Shown: positions 1-6,523, counted from the stretch's first letter. The stretch is 8,711 nt of DNA from Legionellales bacterium UBA2469 (GCA_002342175.1 DDPL01000034.1:44667-53377), one strand, 5' to 3'. Numbers and translations: made by a program. Notes: generated from the sequence alone by a model not told the origin.

Positions 1-10
1 AGAGTTGATT

Positions 11-26
11 GCTGATTTAAATCAGC
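11..26. repeat. Perfect 16-bp palindrome upstream of the glycosyltransferase promoter
   Basis: GCTGATTTAAATCAGC reads identically on both strands and lies 18 bases upstream of the extended -10 element. It could be a binding site for a dimeric regulator. It could also be the stem of a terminator for a gene to the left, because a run of seven T (39-45) follows after 12 bases, although that distance is long for an intrinsic terminator. The last bases plus GTC recur at 1731-1740 in a similar hairpin. Function is unknown. Confidence 0.35.
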
Positions 27-44
27 GTCCATAAATCATTTTTT

Positions 45-53
45 TGTTATAAT
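45..53 (+). promoter_or_regulatory. Extended -10 promoter for the GT22 glycosyltransferase gene
   Basis: The sequence TGTTATAAT is a perfect extended -10 element (TG-n-TATAAT, hexamer at 48-53). No good -35 hexamer lies 16-18 bases upstream, which is tolerated when the TG extension is present. Transcription would start near position 60 and give a leader of about 60 bases before the ATG at 123. The leader ends in a Shine-Dalgarno-like AAGGA at 113-117, five bases before the start codon. The promoter is inferred from sequence only. Confidence 0.5.
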
Positions 54-122
54 ATGCTCTTGCGCGTTTTTCCTTAGTTATGTATCTTCTAACGTCAAAA
101 AGCTTTTGAAAAAAGGACATTT

Positions 123-1607
123 ATGTTGACTGCCTTTGCTGTACGATTTAAAAAAAATGAATATCTTTCTGTGCATGAAATCTCGACACAATGGTTGATA
201 TCCATTTTATTTTTACATCTTGTAATGGCTTTCTTTTTTGAAGGCAGAAATAATCCTGATGAACATTACCAGATTTTAGAATTTGCGGCTTATCAATATC
301 ATCACTATCCATTTCAATACCCATGGGAGCTAATGGATAAAATTCGTTCGACACTACAGGTATGGGGAGTGATAGGACTTTTTCATTTGTTGCCAAGTTT
401 TTCGCCTTTTAAAATTGCACTGATCACACGCATTTTTGCAGGGAGTCTTTCAGCATTTGCATCTTATTTGTTTATCAAAGATTTTTATAAAGAAATTAAA
501 TCCGATTTATTAAGAACTTGGTTTGTGATGTGGAGTATATTCGCTCATATATCACTATACATCGGCGTACGTTATTCCTCTGAAAATATTGCTGCTCAGT
601 TCTTTTTAATAGCATTTTGTTATGGGTGTCGCCCAACAAAACATCATTTTCTAATGGGGATGCTTTTCGGTTTGGCTTTTCTCGCTAGATTTCAAGTTGG
701 CTTGATGATTTTTGGATTTTGGATGTGGATGCTTGTTGTAAAAAAAGAATCATTCATTTCATTAAGCAAAATTATATTTGGAATGCTTATAAGTGTGTGT
801 TTAGGGTTGATACTCGATTGGATGTTTTATAATACGTGGGTTTTAACCAGCTGGAATTATTTTTATTCCAATTTAATTTTAGGTAAAGCTGCTGAATTTG
901 GTGTATCGCATTGGACGTATTTGACATTCATGGCTGAACTGCCATACGGCCCCTATTATTTTTTTGGGACAATATTGTTTTTAATCATCTTTCCTAAGCA
1001 TCCCATTACATGGACTATTTTTCCATTTATTCTGGGCCATCAACTTATATCACATAAAGAAGTTCGTTTTTTATACCCCATTTTAAGTTTTATGCCTTTT
1101 TGTTTTTTTAAAACATTGGAATATGTTGAAGCAAAATATAAGATGGATTTTTCGCACAATCAAACTGCCCATTTGATAAATCGCGTATCATGGTGGATCA
1201 ATGGCTTTATTATAGCGATTTTAGTGATTAAGCATCATCATTTACTATCCAATTATGAATATTTATGGAATCGATTTGAACATCAACCTTATTCCATTGC
1301 GGTCATGACGGAAAAGAAAGGTTTGTTGCCAAAAAATGCGGTTACTTTTAACATGCCTTATCGATTTTATTTAAACAATAAAGCCGATGTTTACCAGGTA
1401 CATCAATTACAAGAAATTCATTGCCATCCTTTGTATCCTTGTATGATATGGCAATCTTGTCATATGCCTAAATTGAAGGAACATTTGGTGTTTGACGCAT
1501 GCCCATCAAAAGCATTTGATAAATTTCCTGGGGTAAGCCATCTGAAAAAGCATTCAAAATTCTTTGCTGACAAAGTGCGTTTATATGAAATAAATCGAAG
1601 TACTTAG
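123..1607 (+). CDS. GT22-family (Alg9/PIG-B-like) membrane glycosyltransferase
   Basis: This is a predicted polytopic membrane protein of 494 residues with the hallmarks of GT-C fold glycosyltransferases of family GT22. These use lipid-phosphate sugar donors on the outer face of the membrane; the eukaryotic members are mannosyltransferases of N-glycan and GPI assembly. A first hydrophobic helix (about 24-40) is followed by the acidic loop motif NPDEHYQ (44-50), where Asp46-Glu47 are the likely catalytic pair. Further hydrophobic segments lie at about 97-118, 132-148, 157-167, 176-205, 214-235, 278-303, 315-330 and 358-371. The motif HKEVRFLYP (311-319) matches the conserved GT22 HKExRFLYP block. 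The C-terminal 120 residues are soluble and contain a Cys cluster (about 433-445). The gene stands alone on the plus strand, converging on the maf operon, with AAGGA five bases before the ATG. The bacterial substrate cannot be read from sequence; a glycolipid or polysaccharide role is a guess. Confidence 0.8.
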   Translation: MLTAFAVRFKKNEYLSVHEISTQWLISILFLHLVMAFFFEGRNNPDEHYQILEFAAYQYHHYPFQYPWELMDKIRSTLQVWGVIGLFHLLPSFSPFKIALITRIFAGSLSAFASYLFIKDFYKEIKSDLLRTWFVMWSIFAHISLYIGVRYSSENIAAQFFLIAFCYGCRPTKHHFLMGMLFGLAFLARFQVGLMIFGFWMWMLVVKKESFISLSKIIFGMLISVCLGLILDWMFYNTWVLTSWNYFYSNLILGKAAEFGVSHWTYLTFMAELPYGPYYFFGTILFLIIFPKHPITWTIFPFILGHQLISHKEVRFLYPILSFMPFCFFKTLEYVEAKYKMDFSHNQTAHLINRVSWWINGFIIAILVIKHHHLLSNYEYLWNRFEHQPYSIAVMTEKKGLLPKNAVTFNMPYRFYLNNKADVYQVHQLQEIHCHPLYPCMIWQSCHMPKLKEHLVFDACPSKAFDKFPGVSHLKKHSKFFADKVRLYEINRST

Positions 1608-1614
1608 GGTTTAT

Positions 1615-1967
1615 TTAAGCCAATTTTAATTTAAGTTCTTCAACATGATGCCCGCTTTGGGTATCGCTTGAGTGTTCAAACAAATTGATCCAAGTTTTAG
1701 TATTCTTTTTTCGTAGTGCGCTGATTAAAGAATCAGCGTCGTTTGAAAATCGCATGCTTTTTTCATCAGCTTCGTATTGATGATGTTGGAGCACTTTTTT
1801 GAAGTACTGATAGAGTGATTTTAGAATTAGTGCAATAGCGATAATGAGAAGGTATATACATCTTGGATGGGGACCTGGGTCATTTGATAAAAACGTTTTT
1901 CAATAAGAAATTCAAGTGTCGCAAGTAAAAAAGATGCCGGGATTTTTGATCTTAAGAAGGATAACAT
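1615..1967 (-). pseudogene. Small membrane-protein gene after maf, split by an apparent 2-base indel
   Basis: The 366 bases between the glycosyltransferase gene and maf are not empty. A minus-strand ATG (1967-1965), six bases after the maf stop and ten after an AAGGA that overlaps the end of maf, opens 46 codons (1967-1827). The reading then appears to continue in another frame that is open from 1899 to a TAA at 1615. That frame encodes a transmembrane segment (YLLIIAIALILKSLYQYF) followed by a charged tail ending in KLKLA. Removing one TA from the TATATA tract at 1853-1858 joins the frames into a single 116-residue protein with the helix in the middle. The tail segment YEADEKSMRFSNDADSLISAL faintly recalls the ExxAD and LISAL region of M48 (HtpX-like) peptidases, but no HExxH is present, so family assignment is unsafe. 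It is either a recently broken gene or a sequencing error. It would be the last gene of the guaC-glmU-maf run. Confidence 0.5.
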
Positions 1968-1973
1968 ATTTTT

Positions 1974-2555
1974 TTAGTCCTTTTGCACAATCGTATTGAG
2001 AACGGTTCGAACCAGGTGCAAGGGCAATCCCATGACCGAATAAAAACAACCATTGATATTCTTTATAAATTGTCCAATAGAGCTTTGAATGCCGTAAGCC
2101 CCTGCTTTATCCATGTAATCATCGCTATCTAAATAATGATTGATATCTACATCCGATAAATTGTCAAATTCAACGATGGTGCGATGTTGTAATATTTGTT
2201 CCCCTTTTAGTGTGCGTAAGCCTACACTGGTCAACACGAGGTGTTCGCGATTGGCGTAATTTTTTAACATTGAAAATGCATCATTTCGGTCTTTCGGCTT
2301 GCCTAAGATTTTCCCATCTAAAATGACTTCAGTATCAGCACAGAGAATGGGTCGATAGTCTAGCTTTTGATTTTGCATAAAGTCCCACGCGGATTGTAAC
2401 TTTTCATGTGTGATGCGATAGGAATATTGTTCTGGCGTTTCATGAGGACGTTGTATTTCAGGGATATCCATATTGAGAATATCGAATGAAATATTCATCT
2501 GTTCTAAGAGTGCACGACGACGCGGACTTTTAGACGCTAAATAGATTTTTATCAT
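1974..2555 (-). CDS. maf: Maf-family nucleoside triphosphate pyrophosphatase (YhdE type)
   Basis: Maf proteins hydrolyse non-canonical or excess nucleoside triphosphates to the monophosphate and pyrophosphate; the YhdE branch prefers dTTP and UTP and is linked to control of cell division. The 193-residue length is normal. Visible motifs are the N-terminal ASKSPRR (7-13), the catalytic ADTEVILDG block with Asp74 (73-81) followed by ILGKP (83-87), and KAGAYGIQ (150-157). The last, followed by the SVMGLPL region (173-179), points to YhdE rather than the m7GTP-specific YceF branch. The start codon overlaps the glmU stop as ATGA and has no clear ribosome binding site of its own, so translation is probably coupled to glmU. 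The substrate assignment rests on family knowledge. Confidence 0.9.
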   Translation of the reverse strand: MIKIYLASKSPRRRALLEQMNISFDILNMDIPEIQRPHETPEQYSYRITHEKLQSAWDFMQNQKLDYRPILCADTEVILDGKILGKPKDRNDAFSMLKNYANREHLVLTSVGLRTLKGEQILQHRTIVEFDNLSDVDINHYLDSDDYMDKAGAYGIQSSIGQFIKNINGCFYSVMGLPLHLVRTVLNTIVQKD

Positions 2556-3928
2556 AAGGTGTTTTTTTCTTTACGTCGCCAGCCTAAAATACTCTTTTGG
2601 CGGTTTGGGGTTAGCGTCAGTGCATGCCCTGGGGCATCTTCCCGAATTGTACTGCCTGCGCCAATCGTGGCATGTGCGCCGACGGTAACGGGAGCCACCA
2701 ATTGCGTATCGGATCCAATAAATGCATGGTCTTCAATAATGGTTTTATGTTTGTTGACGCCATCATAATTGCAGGTGATGGTTCCTGCACCGATGTTGAC
2801 TTGTTTACCAATTTCCGCGTCTCCAATATAGCTTAAATGATTGGCTTTGCTACCTTCATCAAATTGGACATTTTTGGTTTCAACAAAGTTGCCTACTTTA
2901 CAACGCGACGCCAATTGTGTGCCAGGTCGAAGCCTTGCAAAAGGACCCACTTCACAATGATCGGCAATGACACAGTCCTGCAAAATGGAATGGGGGTGTA
3001 TCAAACAGTTTTGACCAATACTTGCATTTCTAATAACGGAATGTGCTCCAATCCGAGTATTTTTATCAATGGAACAATCGCCTTCAAAGATGACATTAAC
3101 ATCAATTTGAACATCGGAAGCACAGTTTAGCGTGCCACGAATATCGATGCGTTGCGTATCTAAAACATGAACACCTGCATCAAGTAATTTCATGGCCAAG
3201 TGTTGTTGCCATGTGCGTTCAAGTTGATGTAATTGCGCAAGGGTGTTTACGCCTTGAATCTCAAAAAGATGCTGCGGCTTAAGACTTTCAATTTGGATAT
3301 GTTCAGCAACAGCCATGCCAATAATGTCTGTAAGATAATATTCACCTTGGGCATTTTGTGTCGAGAGCTTGGGTAACCAATTTTTTAATCGATGCGCATC
3401 TGCGCAGCAAATGCCGGTGTAAATTTCTTGAATTTGTTTTTGTTCATGGGAGGCATCTTTTTCTTCCACAATCGCTTGAATTTGTTGTTGCGCATTGCGA
3501 AGGATGCGACCAAAACCAAAAGGATTGGGTAGATTTGCTAATAAAAGCGCGAGACCATTTTCTGTTGAATGTACCAATTGTTGTAGCGTTGCCAATTGCG
3601 TTAATGGGACATCGCCAGATAAAATTAAGACTTTAGCTTCATGGGGAATATGGGGAAGGGCTTGTAATACAGCATGCCCAGTTCCCAATTGTTGCTCTTG
3701 GTAAATCCAATGTATATCGCCATCGGTGATTTGTGTACGAATTTGTTCTGCTTCATGCCCAATAATGACATGGATTTGTGAGGCATTTAAATTTTTTGCC
3801 GTTTGAATCACATGACGCAGCATCGGTTGTCCGGCAAGGATATGCAGAACCTTGGGCAAGTGTGTTTGCATCCTTTTACCACGTCCAGCAGCTAAAATCA
3901 CAACATGCAAAGCTTCTATACGAGACAT
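2552..3928 (-). CDS. glmU: Bifunctional UDP-GlcNAc pyrophosphorylase / glucosamine-1-P acetyltransferase
   Basis: GlmU carries out the last two steps of UDP-GlcNAc synthesis in the cytoplasm: acetylation of glucosamine-1-phosphate, then uridylyl transfer. It supplies peptidoglycan and lipopolysaccharide. The 458 residues match the usual length of about 455. The N-terminal domain has the nucleotide-binding signature LAAGRGKRM (12-20) with Lys26, then QQLGTGHA (79-86), GDVPL with metal-binding Asp106 (105-109), and GEYYLTDI (195-202). From about residue 250 a left-handed beta-helix of hexapeptide repeats begins. It includes RLRPGT (332-337), KVGNFVETKN (344-353), the acetyltransferase segment NHLSYIGDA with His364 (363-371), and GAGTITCNYDG (380-390). 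The gene starts 22 bases after guaC and overlaps maf, so the three are very likely cotranscribed. No domain appears missing. The upstream Shine-Dalgarno is weak. Confidence 0.97.
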   Translation of the reverse strand: MSRIEALHVVILAAGRGKRMQTHLPKVLHILAGQPMLRHVIQTAKNLNASQIHVIIGHEAEQIRTQITDGDIHWIYQEQQLGTGHAVLQALPHIPHEAKVLILSGDVPLTQLATLQQLVHSTENGLALLLANLPNPFGFGRILRNAQQQIQAIVEEKDASHEQKQIQEIYTGICCADAHRLKNWLPKLSTQNAQGEYYLTDIIGMAVAEHIQIESLKPQHLFEIQGVNTLAQLHQLERTWQQHLAMKLLDAGVHVLDTQRIDIRGTLNCASDVQIDVNVIFEGDCSIDKNTRIGAHSVIRNASIGQNCLIHPHSILQDCVIADHCEVGPFARLRPGTQLASRCKVGNFVETKNVQFDEGSKANHLSYIGDAEIGKQVNIGAGTITCNYDGVNKHKTIIEDHAFIGSDTQLVAPVTVGAHATIGAGSTIREDAPGHALTLTPNRQKSILGWRRKEKNTL

Positions 3929-3950
3929 AAATCACCCATGGGTTAGAACG

Positions 3951-4970
3951 TTAAATTTTGGTATCTAAGACTTTATGTGGAAGACTTTCATGTCGTCCAG
4001 CAGGTGTCACGATAACATAATTTAATTTCTTTTGCAGTTCTTGAATTTTGCTAGAACCCGCATATGTTAAACCAGAGCGTAATCCACCGATGATATCAGC
4101 GATAATCGCATGGGCTTCTTCACGATAAGGCACTTCGGTTTGTACGCCTTCAGATGTTTTCCAGTCATTCATATGACCAATAAAATCTTCTTGAGCTTCA
4201 CGAGATGCCATGCCTCGATATAGCTTAACTTTCTTTCCATTTTCTTTGGTAATAACTTCGCCAGGGGTGTATTCGGTTCCTGCAAGCATACCACCAATCA
4301 TGACAAAGTCGGCACCAAAGGCAAGGGCTTTGACCACATCACCGGCTGTACGAATACCGCCATCTGCAACGATAGAGCGATCGGTTCTTGCGCAATCCAT
4401 GATACAGGTCAGCATTGGAACACCAAACCCTGTTTTGATGCGTGTGCTGCAGACAGACCCACCCCCAATACCTGCTTTGATGATGTCGGCCCCACAAGAA
4501 GCAAGGTAGTCGGCTCCTGCGTATGTCGCAACGTTTCCAGCCATAATGCATTGGTTAGGTAACAATTTTCTTAATGTTTTTAGTGTCTTGCCCACATATT
4601 TGGCATGGGCGTGCGCGACGTCAATACAGAAAAATTCAGCGCCAGCATCTCGAAGCGCCTCAGCACGCTCAAGTTCAGCCGGAGTGCAACCGATAGAGAC
4701 GAAGGTTTGTCCTGTACACGCTTTAAATTCTTTAATATTATCTTCAACGCTTAAGAAACGATGAAGCGCACCCATCGCACCTTTGCTTGACATAAAGTTA
4801 GCCATTGAGCTTTCTGTCACTGTATCCATATTGGAACTGATTAATGGAACATTTAGCGATAATTTGTCGGTTCTATCTTTCATGCTGATATCGACAACGC
4901 GTCTTGATTCATGATGGTTGTAAGCTGGAATAAGCAACACGTCATCGTAGGTAATCGCAGTAGTACTCAT
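3951..4970 (-). CDS. guaC: GMP reductase (IMPDH/GMPR family without CBS domains)
   Basis: The product is predicted to convert GMP to IMP and ammonia with NADPH, returning guanine nucleotides to the branch point of purine synthesis. The chosen start gives 339 residues, close to E. coli GuaC (347). It follows a strong AAGGAG nine bases upstream, while a start 16 codons earlier (5018) would put that site inside the gene. The (beta/alpha)8 barrel is uninterrupted: the CBS pair of IMP dehydrogenases, normally inserted near residue 90, is absent. The catalytic loop is GIGGGSVCSTR with Cys174 as nucleophile (168-177). The phosphate-binding segments are DGGIRTAGD (203-211) and GGMLAG (226-231), followed by YRGMAS (251-256) and the C-terminal LRSGLTYAG (297-305). 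The loop reads GGGS where GPGS is usual. Some positions (LAGTE, DGGIRTAGD) look IMPDH-like, so an IMP dehydrogenase lacking CBS domains remains an alternative. It is the first gene of the guaC-glmU-maf run. Confidence 0.8.
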   Translation of the reverse strand: MSTTAITYDDVLLIPAYNHHESRRVVDISMKDRTDKLSLNVPLISSNMDTVTESSMANFMSSKGAMGALHRFLSVEDNIKEFKACTGQTFVSIGCTPAELERAEALRDAGAEFFCIDVAHAHAKYVGKTLKTLRKLLPNQCIMAGNVATYAGADYLASCGADIIKAGIGGGSVCSTRIKTGFGVPMLTCIMDCARTDRSIVADGGIRTAGDVVKALAFGADFVMIGGMLAGTEYTPGEVITKENGKKVKLYRGMASREAQEDFIGHMNDWKTSEGVQTEVPYREEAHAIIADIIGGLRSGLTYAGSSKIQELQKKLNYVIVTPAGRHESLPHKVLDTKI

Positions 4971-4979
4971 AATAAAAAA

Positions 4980-4985
4980 CTCCTT
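4980..4985 (-). promoter_or_regulatory. Ribosome binding site that fixes the guaC start
   Basis: On the minus strand AAGGAG is followed by nine bases and ATG (4970-4968). It is the strongest Shine-Dalgarno sequence in the window. It shows that translation begins at MSTTAITYDD rather than at the in-frame ATG at 5018, whose extra residues do not resemble the family. Confidence 0.75.
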
Positions 4986-5038
4986 ACAAAAAACGCGCAA
5001 ACCCCACGCTTTTTGCAATGAGTAGTTTGTCGTTTGGG

Positions 5039-5044
5039 ATTATA
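5039..5044 (-). promoter_or_regulatory. Candidate -10 box of the guaC-glmU-maf operon
   Basis: A consensus TATAAT on the minus strand lies about 70 bases before the guaC ATG, with no convincing TTGACA at 16-18 bases upstream. Transcription from here would give a leader of roughly 60 bases. That leader contains an imperfect hairpin followed by six T just before the ribosome binding site (4988-5014). The assignment rests on the -10 match and its position between the DUF4143 gene stop and guaC. Confidence 0.4.
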
Positions 5045-5155
5045 ATTGCAGTCTAGCAAGAAGTAGAATACCCTAGCAGGCGCAATCTAGTTGTTGAAAT
5101 TCAGATCGTATATTTTGCCCAATAAGAGCCTTAAAAGCAAGAATTTCCAGTGTTT

Positions 5156-6352
5156 TCAAACCAATTGAGAGAGAAATGTCTTTGCAGGAACAATAATCGG
5201 CGCATTGCTCTCAAAGCAACTCTTGTGGATATAGGGTGCTTGAATAACCACTTGAAAAGCATGCTCTGCGCCAGTTTGTTTTTGAAATTCAATGAGATGA
5301 GGGCTTATTGGCTGGTTATTGTTCAGTTTAACCTCAACGAGAAACCAAGCTTGATGATTTTTTGTGACGAGAAAATCCACTTCTTTTTTCTCTGTGGTAC
5401 GAATGTAGTGAAGATCGTATAGACCGAGCCCTCTATCCGTCCAATGATGAACGGCTTTTAATAAGTGAGCTGCGACAAAATTTTCGGCACGCGCACCAGC
5501 ATCTTGGATGGTCGACCAGTCCCAAAGAAACAGTTTGGGCTCTTTGAGTAAAGAACGAGAAATATTGGCCGACCAAGGACGAATGCGATAGCAATAAAAA
5601 AATGTTTCTAAAACATCAAGCCAACGTGTGACTGTATCAACAGAAATGCGAGTATGTTTTGCTAAGTTCGTGTAGGTGATTTGTTGCGCTGCTTGCTGTG
5701 TTATTAGCTCCATGAGCAATTGCAGTTGTTTTAGGTTATGTATGACATTGATATCTCGAATATCTTCTTGAATCAGCTGTTGTTTTCTAAGATTCTGCCA
5801 GCGAATATGGAAGGATTTTTCCCGTTTAAGAAAAGGTTTAGGGAAGCCGCCGAAGTTCCACAAGGCATTAAAATCTGCTTCGAGAATTTCTGTTGGAGAA
5901 CTAATTTCTGTGGAACGAAGTGTTGTTCTCAAACATTCGCCAACGGATATAGGATGCATTCGGTATGGAAAATAGCGGCCCATTAAGCTATCGCCGCCTT
6001 TTTGATAGATATCTAGTCGAGCACTACCTGAAACGATAATATGCATTTTTTTGCCATAAGCATCATAAAAGCCCTTTAAGAAATTTTTCCAGTCGGGATG
6101 TTTGTGAATCTCATCAAAAATAATGATAGGTTGTTGCAGAGATAAACGGTCTAGCCCCAGGGAGGAAAGGCCAGATAAAATTAAATGGCGATGCTCCTCT
6201 ATATCCCAGTTTAAATATAGAGATTGGTCAGATAAGTTTTGAGCTTGCTGGCAGCTTGTGGTTTTTCCAACTTGACGAGGGCCAGAAAGAAATAACATTT
6301 CATTATCATTTTTTAAATGATGTTTAATCAACGCATCATAAATTCTTTTCAT
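5156..6352 (-). CDS. AAA_14 / DUF4143 family ATPase
   Basis: This 398-residue protein has the layout of the widespread AAA_14-DUF4143 family, whose cellular role is not established. The N-terminal ATPase domain shows Walker A GPRQVGKT (24-31), Walker B IIIFDE (76-81), a sensor-like VSGSAR (107-112) and SLMGRYFPYRMHPIS (122-136), a family block. The middle contains a helix-turn-helix-like stretch around SVDTVTRWLDVLE (237-249). The C-terminal DUF4143 part has EVDFLV (324-329) and FLVEVK (337-342), spaced like the D...ExK motif of PD-(D/E)xK nuclease folds (Asp326, Glu340, Lys342). All motifs are intact, so the ATPase is probably functional. It stands alone as a single gene. No clear Shine-Dalgarno precedes the ATG, but the upstream DNA carries two phased palindromes over its predicted promoter. 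Genes of this family are often accessory and horizontally acquired; that origin here is inference. Confidence 0.88.
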   Translation of the reverse strand: MKRIYDALIKHHLKNDNEMLFLSGPRQVGKTTSCQQAQNLSDQSLYLNWDIEEHRHLILSGLSSLGLDRLSLQQPIIIFDEIHKHPDWKNFLKGFYDAYGKKMHIIVSGSARLDIYQKGGDSLMGRYFPYRMHPISVGECLRTTLRSTEISSPTEILEADFNALWNFGGFPKPFLKREKSFHIRWQNLRKQQLIQEDIRDINVIHNLKQLQLLMELITQQAAQQITYTNLAKHTRISVDTVTRWLDVLETFFYCYRIRPWSANISRSLLKEPKLFLWDWSTIQDAGARAENFVAAHLLKAVHHWTDRGLGLYDLHYIRTTEKKEVDFLVTKNHQAWFLVEVKLNNNQPISPHLIEFQKQTGAEHAFQVVIQAPYIHKSCFESNAPIIVPAKTFLSQLV

Positions 6353-6377
6353 GATTTAAGGAATACTGGGTCTAATA

Positions 6378-6409
6378 TGATTATTTTAGGACCTATCGTA
6401 AAATAATCA
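6378..6409. promoter_or_regulatory. Operator-like inverted repeat B over the DUF4143 gene promoter
   Basis: TGATTATTTTA and its perfect complement TAAAATAATCA (11 bp each arm) flank a 10-base centre. The repeat spans almost exactly the predicted -35 to -10 region of the DUF4143 ATPase gene, so a dimeric protein bound here would block transcription. One arm carries ATCGTAAAATAAT (6395-6407), repeated exactly in palindrome A 32 bp away. The binding protein is unknown. Confidence 0.55.
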
Positions 6410-6410
6410 A
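6383..6410 (-). promoter_or_regulatory. Predicted sigma-70 promoter of the DUF4143 ATPase gene
   Basis: On the minus strand TTGATT (-35; 6410-6405, four of six matches) and TAAAAT (-10; 6388-6383, five of six) are separated by 16 bases. The predicted start of transcription is near 6376, leaving a leader of about 24 bases before the ATG at 6352. The promoter lies inside inverted repeat B, an arrangement typical of repression. Confidence 0.45.
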
Positions 6411-6411
6411 G

Positions 6412-6439
6412 ATTAATTTACGATGCATCGTAAAATAAT
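6412..6439. promoter_or_regulatory. Operator-like palindrome A upstream of the DUF4143 gene promoter
   Basis: This 28-bp palindrome has 13-base arms matching at 12 positions around a central GC. Its core TTTACGATGCATCGTAAA (6418-6435) is a perfect 18-bp palindrome. Its centre lies 32 bp from that of repeat B, close to three helical turns, so proteins bound at both sites would sit on the same face of the DNA. The spacing suggests cooperative binding; this is inference. Confidence 0.55.
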
Positions 6440-6479
6440 GAGAATTGATGGTTTGGAAGAAAACGGATTAATAAACTGA

Positions 6480-6516
6480 GTGCTTAATTTTAAAAAAAGA
6501 CTTGCACATTAAGCAC
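6480..6516. repeat. Inverted repeat with 9-bp arms between phoH terminator and DUF4143 operators
   Basis: GTGCTTAAT (6480-6488) and ATTAAGCAC (6508-6516) are perfect complements separated by 19 bases that include a run of seven A. On neither strand does a T-run follow at a distance suited to a terminator. It sits between two tail-to-head minus-strand genes and could be a structured RNA end, a protein site or the scar of an insertion. Nothing in the sequence decides among these. Confidence 0.35.
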
Positions 6517-6523
6517 GCGAGTC

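Noticed and set aside
148..396. Minus-strand open frame of 82 codons inside the glycosyltransferase gene
   Set aside because: It is antisense to a well-supported membrane protein with conserved motifs, and it has no ribosome binding site or family resemblance.
1719..1738. Hairpin as a terminator between convergent genes
   Set aside because: No T-run follows the stem on either strand, and it lies inside the second frame of the split gene.
2559..3130. Several plus-strand open frames opposite glmU
   Set aside because: They are antisense shadows of the hexapeptide-repeat region of glmU; their predicted proteins have biased composition and no recognisable domain.
4971..5018. Upstream in-frame ATG at 5018 as the guaC start
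   Set aside because: It would add 16 residues unlike the family and place the strong AAGGAG site inside the coding region; the ATG at 4970 fits better.
5156..6352. DUF4143 ATPase gene as half of a toxin-antitoxin pair
   Set aside because: No small partner gene lies next to it: 5045-5155 and 6440-6564 hold no supported coding frame.
6378..6439. Repeats as a CRISPR array or plasmid iterons
   Set aside because: There are only two copies at one spacing, they are palindromic and overlap a promoter, and no replication or cas gene is nearby; operator sites explain them better.
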